From Bacteroidaceae bacterium (GTDB taxonomy: Bacteria; Bacteroidota; Bacteroidia; Bacteroidales; Bacteroidaceae), in the NCBI GenBank assembly GCA_024699495.1, contig JAILPK010000013.1:1-54323 (forward strand): DNA of 54,323 nt. Reading direction: 5' to 3'. The position numbers and the translations under genes are program-made. This document shows positions 51,273 to 54,323 of this stretch, piece after piece (the stretch's first letter is position 1; each line of letters opens with the position of its first letter). Under the pieces are notes generated by a model, which was not told where the DNA came from, did no database searches, and was given only the letters and a program-made list of their open reading frames with translations.

Positions 51273-52853
51273 TCAGTATGTTACCGACTCGGTGTGGGAG
51301 CCTACGTAGCGGCGGTCGAGCTCCTTCTCGTCACGCGGATAGTCGTGTTCATCCTGTCCGCACTCTGAGCAGCGGTAGATGTCGTCCCAGATCTTGACGT
51401 GATAGAGCACTTCGTAGTCATGCATACGATAGGTATCTGTGGTCTGCGAGTGGTTCTGCACGTTGGTTTTGTAAGAGCTCACCACACTGCCGCCCCGAGT
51501 AACGGTGTTCTGTGTCCAAGTCTGCCAACGGTCGGTGACGCTGGAGAGCAGCTGGCCGCGTTTGGACTCGGTGCGCCACTCGTCATATTCCTGATGCAGG
51601 GTGCGGGTCTCGAACGACATAGTGTTGAGGCGGCGGCAACCGATGCAACGGGTGTGCGGATGTGTGTTGAGCACCATCGTGGTTATGGCCCAGGCGAAGG
51701 GGAAAGCAAAGAAAGCGGCCGGGAAGACAAACCACCAGTAGCTGCCCCAAACCAGTATCATAACGCCCCAGGCGTATGCTCCCAAGATGCCTATTATCGA
51801 GAGCAATACGGTCAGGACGGTGTCGCTCAGAGGATAATAGACATAACGGTAATGAATGAGGAAGGCGGCCAGGAACATCGGGATATATCCGATGAAGGCT
51901 TGCCAGAGCAGTCCGAAGAAGCCATAGATGGCAGCAAGGAGGACGAGGAGCCCCCAAACTACCCAACTCATGTTACGGCCGGCGGGGAACGTCTCATAGA
52001 TAGGTTCCTCGATGAGTTTGGCGAGCCAGCCTTGATCAACAATCTTGTCGGCCCAAGGCAGATATTTCAGGATGAGGCGGTTGCGCGTGCGCTTGGCGAA
52101 GGTGTCGTATGACTGAATGACGCCATCGGGCGAGCAGATGAAACGGACGCTATAGACGTTGCCATCGTCGGGGTCGAAGATGCGGATTCGCGAACGGGCA
52201 ATGATCTGTCCGCCCTTGTGAGCTACGAAGCGCATCGGGAGCGTGAGACTGTCGGCCTCAGCCAGCGTGCGGCCTATGAAGCGGCGCTCCAGCTTGGCTT
52301 TGGACATATAGACATATCCGCCATCCTCTTCCATGTCCTTTATGCTGTCGGGGAGAAGCGGCTGGGTATATGTGGCATGGACATCGTATGTGCTGTCGTT
52401 GCGCAGGTCCAGCACACGGTATCTGCCGTTGGACAAAGTGGTGAGAATCCTAAGAGTGTCGCCTATAGGAGGGGCGTCTTTTTTCTTGCCCCTTTGTCTG
52501 GACATCATGAGATTCCAGCCCATCACAGCCATATTCATGTAGCCGCGGGTGCCGTCGGAGGTCTCCACATAGAGATAGTTGTTGTCATACAACGAACCAG
52601 ACAGCTCGTATCCAAGAACGCCCACGGTATCGCCTGCCGGAATGGTGATTACGACCGTGTCTCTATCCGGCACGCTTATCGGAACAGCGACGGTGGTCTT
52701 CTCGGTGATGGCATAACGAATACCGCGGTTCATCTTCTTGTTAGAGTCTCTCATCACCATGAAGTTCACCAGCAGGAAGATGAAGCAGGCAATTGCGCAA
52801 AACAGACTAACGAATGTGTCGTCGTAGCGGAAATTGAATGATGGCATTTTCAT
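51273..52853 (-). CDS. Membrane protein with SH3-like domain and zinc ribbon
   Basis: 526 residues from ATG 52853 (MKMPSFNFRYDDTF); a start at 52919 would lie on or before the -7 box. One N-terminal helix (about 15-35) anchors an exported segment with an SH3-like fold (ITIPAGDTVGVLGYELSG ... YVETSDGTRGYMNMAVMGW, about 75-115). Five or six helices follow (about 290-400). The cytoplasmic end has Cys pairs CIGC and CSEC separated by over 100 residues, perhaps one zinc site. No known family recognised. It is transcribed from its own promoter toward the repeat-filled gap. Confidence 0.6.
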   Translation of the reverse strand: MKMPSFNFRYDDTFVSLFCAIACFIFLLVNFMVMRDSNKKMNRGIRYAITEKTTVAVPISVPDRDTVVITIPAGDTVGVLGYELSGSLYDNNYLYVETSDGTRGYMNMAVMGWNLMMSRQRGKKKDAPPIGDTLRILTTLSNGRYRVLDLRNDSTYDVHATYTQPLLPDSIKDMEEDGGYVYMSKAKLERRFIGRTLAEADSLTLPMRFVAHKGGQIIARSRIRIFDPDDGNVYSVRFICSPDGVIQSYDTFAKRTRNRLILKYLPWADKIVDQGWLAKLIEEPIYETFPAGRNMSWVVWGLLVLLAAIYGFFGLLWQAFIGYIPMFLAAFLIHYRYVYYPLSDTVLTVLLSIIGILGAYAWGVMILVWGSYWWFVFPAAFFAFPFAWAITTMVLNTHPHTRCIGCRRLNTMSFETRTLHQEYDEWRTESKRGQLLSSVTDRWQTWTQNTVTRGGSVVSSYKTNVQNHSQTTDTYRMHDYEVLYHVKIWDDIYRCSECGQDEHDYPRDEKELDRRYVGSHTESVTY

Positions 52854-52907
52854 ATAGGAAAGGCTTTTTTTAGTTTCTTTTTCGATAATAATCTCACAAT
52901 TATGGGG

Positions 52908-52915
52908 CAAAGTTA
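52908..52915 (-). promoter_or_regulatory. -7 element for the SH3-like membrane protein; decides the start
   Basis: Plus-strand CAAAGTTA is TAACTTTG on the minus strand, a perfect TAnnTTTG box 55 bases before the ATG at 52853. The ATG at 52919 lies upstream of it. Confidence 0.6.
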
Positions 52916-52996
52916 GCATCCTCGGGCCAAACAGCCAAAAGAAAAGGGCATAAAATCACTTTCATTGTCTTTGAGGCCAAAAAAATATCGCTCCTC

Positions 52997-53029
52997 TTTG
53001 CTTTCTTTGCTGAAATAATCATAACTTTG
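52997..53029 (+). promoter_or_regulatory. Promoter for the BspA-like lipoprotein
   Basis: TTTG at 52997-53000, 21 bases, then TAACTTTG at 53022-53029. The spacing is slightly long. The leader to the ATG is about 200 bases and contains GC-rich hairpin elements near 53046-53072 and 53173-53217. Confidence 0.5.
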
Positions 53030-53045
53030 CAGCGGAAAACAAAAA

Positions 53046-53217
53046 AAGCCCCCTATAATCCCCCGGTGGGGGATAAAGGGAAGAGAAAAAGAAGCGGCCT
53101 TTCGGTTATTCGATAAAACGATTAAACGATTATTCGGGATTCAGAGGCCGCGATTTATGTAAAATGTAGAATTCCTCCCGCAGGTCTCCCCTCCATTACG
53201 GAAGGGGCTGGGGGTGG
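53046..53217. repeat. Two GC-rich palindromic repeats in a 5' leader
   Basis: CCCCCTATAATCCCCCGGTG GGGGA (about 53048-53072) and CCCCTCCATTACGGAAGGGG (about 53187-53206) form C-rich/G-rich hairpins like those inside the GH2 gene. The GGGCTGGGGGTGGG tail abuts the second. The noncoding stretch between them shows a repeated AACGATT (ATTAAACGATTATTCG) near 53115. No gene between 52920 and 53228. Confidence 0.7.
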
Positions 53218-53234
53218 GTCTTAAAATTATGATA

Positions 53235-53990
53235 ATGAATAAACAAAGTTTTTTTCTGGTCGCAGCAGTAGTTCTGTTGTCGGCCTGTGGAGCAAAAGAA
53301 GAGACCAAGTTCCTCAACGCCAATCCGGAGGCTGTGGTCATCACCAGTGACGGTAAGGCAACCAACGGGATGGTATGCACAGCCGGTGACCAGTATGTGT
53401 ATCTCGACCACGTCCTTTACAGAGTGAGCGGAAACAGTATGGTCGTGAGAGGCACAGAGACGGGCGTGACCCCAAACATTAAGATTGTGCCGTATATCGT
53501 GTTCAAGGGAACGGAATACAAGGTTACAAAAATCGGCGACAGTGCTTTCAGGTCAAACAAAGTGATGAATAGCATCGAGCTTCCCAAGACTTTAGAAGAG
53601 ATTGAGAGCAATGCTTTTCGTATGTGCAAGACTCTCAGAACAATAAGTCTTCCCGATGCGACTAAGACCATTGGCGAATGGGCGTTTGGATCATGCGAAG
53701 GGCTTACCTCAGTCACCTTTGGAAAGAAGTTAGAGAGCATCGGCGAAGCTGCCTTTTGGAACACCGCAATAACTTCTATTTCACTGCCCAGCACAGTAAA
53801 GACTATTGTGTCCGGAGCCTTCGGTTCGTGCGATAACCTGCGCACGATGCGCGTTGCAATGACGACTCCGCCCTCTGAATCTGGTCTATACGCCAATAAA
53901 AGCAACGTAACTCTCTATATCCCTCGCGGCACTTACGATGCATACTATGCCATCTATTCCTGGCGCTGCAAAGAAATTATAGAAGAATAG
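53235..53990 (+). CDS. BspA-like leucine-rich repeat lipoprotein
   Basis: 251 residues from ATG 53235; ATG 53229 and 53214 are alternatives with no better context. The leader MNKQSFFLVAAVVLLSAC gives a lipidated Cys18. LRR_5 repeats (TKIGDSAFRSNKVMNSIELP, LEEIESNAFRMCKTLRTISL, TIGEWAFGSCEGLTSVTFGK, SIGEAAFWNTAITSISLP, TIVSGAFGSCDNLRTM) fill about 95-215. The end has a single YIPRGTYDAYYAIYSW closing repeat. BspA-type proteins are surface adhesins in oral and gut Bacteroidales. It has a promoter of its own. Confidence 0.88.
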   Translation: MNKQSFFLVAAVVLLSACGAKEETKFLNANPEAVVITSDGKATNGMVCTAGDQYVYLDHVLYRVSGNSMVVRGTETGVTPNIKIVPYIVFKGTEYKVTKIGDSAFRSNKVMNSIELPKTLEEIESNAFRMCKTLRTISLPDATKTIGEWAFGSCEGLTSVTFGKKLESIGEAAFWNTAITSISLPSTVKTIVSGAFGSCDNLRTMRVAMTTPPSESGLYANKSNVTLYIPRGTYDAYYAIYSWRCKEIIEE

Positions 53991-54119
53991 GCCCCCCATA
54001 TCCCCCCGGAGGGGGAAAGGGGAGAGACGAATTGTTGAGCGAATGCGAAAAAAGAGAAGAAGAGAAAAAAGAAAAGAGAGATTTTCAGAGAAAAGAGACG
54101 AATTGTTAAGCGGAAACGA
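53991..54119. repeat. GC-rich hairpin and a direct repeat downstream of the LRR gene
   Basis: GGCCCCCCATATCCCCCCGG AGGGGGA (about 53991-54017) is a GC-rich hairpin of the dispersed type and may terminate the lipoprotein transcript. Then GAGACGAATTGTTGAGCG and GAGACGAATTGTTAAGCG occur about 70 bases apart (near 54024 and 54096), around a purine-only AAGAGAAG tract. The remainder up to 54212 is AT-rich, with no gene seen. Confidence 0.65.
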
Positions 54120-54212
54120 ATATGAATAATAAGAATAATTTTCCCCATTAATATAAATAATAATTTATGGATTAGATTATTCACTGAACTTTCGCAAGTG
54201 AATATTCATTCA

Positions 54213-54323
54213 TCAAGCGACATTTAATTTATACATTTGATAAAGTTTATGGAACTTCGGATTCTCATCGATGATTGCAGAAAGCAATTCGCTGGCGTCA
54301 GCAGAGACAATCTCTGCAATCTC
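54213..54323 (-). CDS. 3' end of an unidentified minus-strand gene
   Basis: Read on the minus strand from the window edge, the frame is open for 36 codons to a TGA at 54213-54215. It encodes EIAEIVSADASELLSAIIDE followed by NPKFHKLYQMYKLNV A, an evenly charged helical-looking C terminus. Codon use and amino acid content look natural. The family is not recognised from so little sequence. The rest of the gene lies beyond the window. Confidence 0.6.
   Translation of the reverse strand, partial: EIAEIVSADASELLSAIIDENPKFHKLYQMYKLNVA

Noticed and set aside
52854..52919. Earlier start of the SH3-like membrane protein
   Set aside because: The ATG at 52919 lies upstream of the -7 box at 52908-52915.
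1..54323. tRNA, rRNA or riboswitch genes
   Set aside because: I looked through the intergenic gaps for cloverleaf-like patterns and saw none, but no covariance search was possible.

Overview
The window looks like a chromosome segment of a Prevotella-type member of the Bacteroidales. This rests on three things seen in the sequence. Promoters follow the Bacteroidetes -33/-7 pattern (TTTG, about 19 bases, TAnnTTTG) and clear Shine-Dalgarno sites are lacking. Several exported proteins end in a type IX secretion-like sorting tail (GIYIIGGRKFVK and relatives). The protein families are typical of that group: DUF3667, DUF4494, BACON lipoprotein, C10 peptidase, CotH proteins, BspA-like leucine-rich repeats and a Bacteroidales-type LptD. 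No rRNA, tRNA, CRISPR array or intact mobile element was recognised.

Layout. 0-1.7 kb: remnant of an IS66-family element joined to the tail of an unknown gene, then a patchwork of short repeats. 1.7-7 kb: a large secreted GH51 arabinofuranosidase and a CyuA-type L-cysteine desulfidase, followed by an 8 x 24-bp tandem array. 7.3-11.8 kb (minus): DUF3667 membrane protein, MltF-like transglycosylase, uridine kinase and a secreted HExxH protein. 11.9-14.3 kb (plus): PcrA/UvrD helicase with a tandem-duplicated 3' end. 14.6-27.8 kb (minus): a long run reading LptD, small winged-helix-like protein, BACON-like lipoprotein, second GH51 enzyme, TPR protein, giant lipoprotein sensor kinase, response regulator and a six-helix membrane protein overlapping the regulator. 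27.9-32.6 kb (minus): HD protein, C10 cysteine protease, small lipoprotein and aspS.

32.8-34.1 kb (plus): tilS. 34.4-36.5 kb (minus): CotH-family secreted protein. 36.7-41.3 kb (plus): DUF4494 protein, YggS-type PLP protein and two tandem acyl-CoA ligase paralogs. 41.6-46.1 kb (minus): serB, an AraC C-terminal fragment, a second CotH protein, yaaA and an AlkZ-related protein. 46.7-52.9 kb (minus): EamA transporter, a GH2 enzyme carrying repeat-derived in-frame segments, and an SH3-like/zinc-ribbon membrane protein. 53.2 kb to end: BspA-like lipoprotein (plus) and the 3' end of an unidentified minus-strand gene.

How the genes may work together. Two GH51 enzymes and one GH2 enzyme suggest arabinose-containing plant polysaccharide use, but no SusC/SusD pair is present, so this is not a canonical polysaccharide utilisation locus. 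Five proteins (GH51, HExxH protein, C10 protease, both CotH proteins) look like type IX secretion cargo. The least explained parts are the sensor kinase, regulator and half-size transporter-like cassette, and the repeat elements that enter coding sequence, most clearly at the 5' end and interior of the GH2 gene. No wholly novel system could be established from sequence alone.
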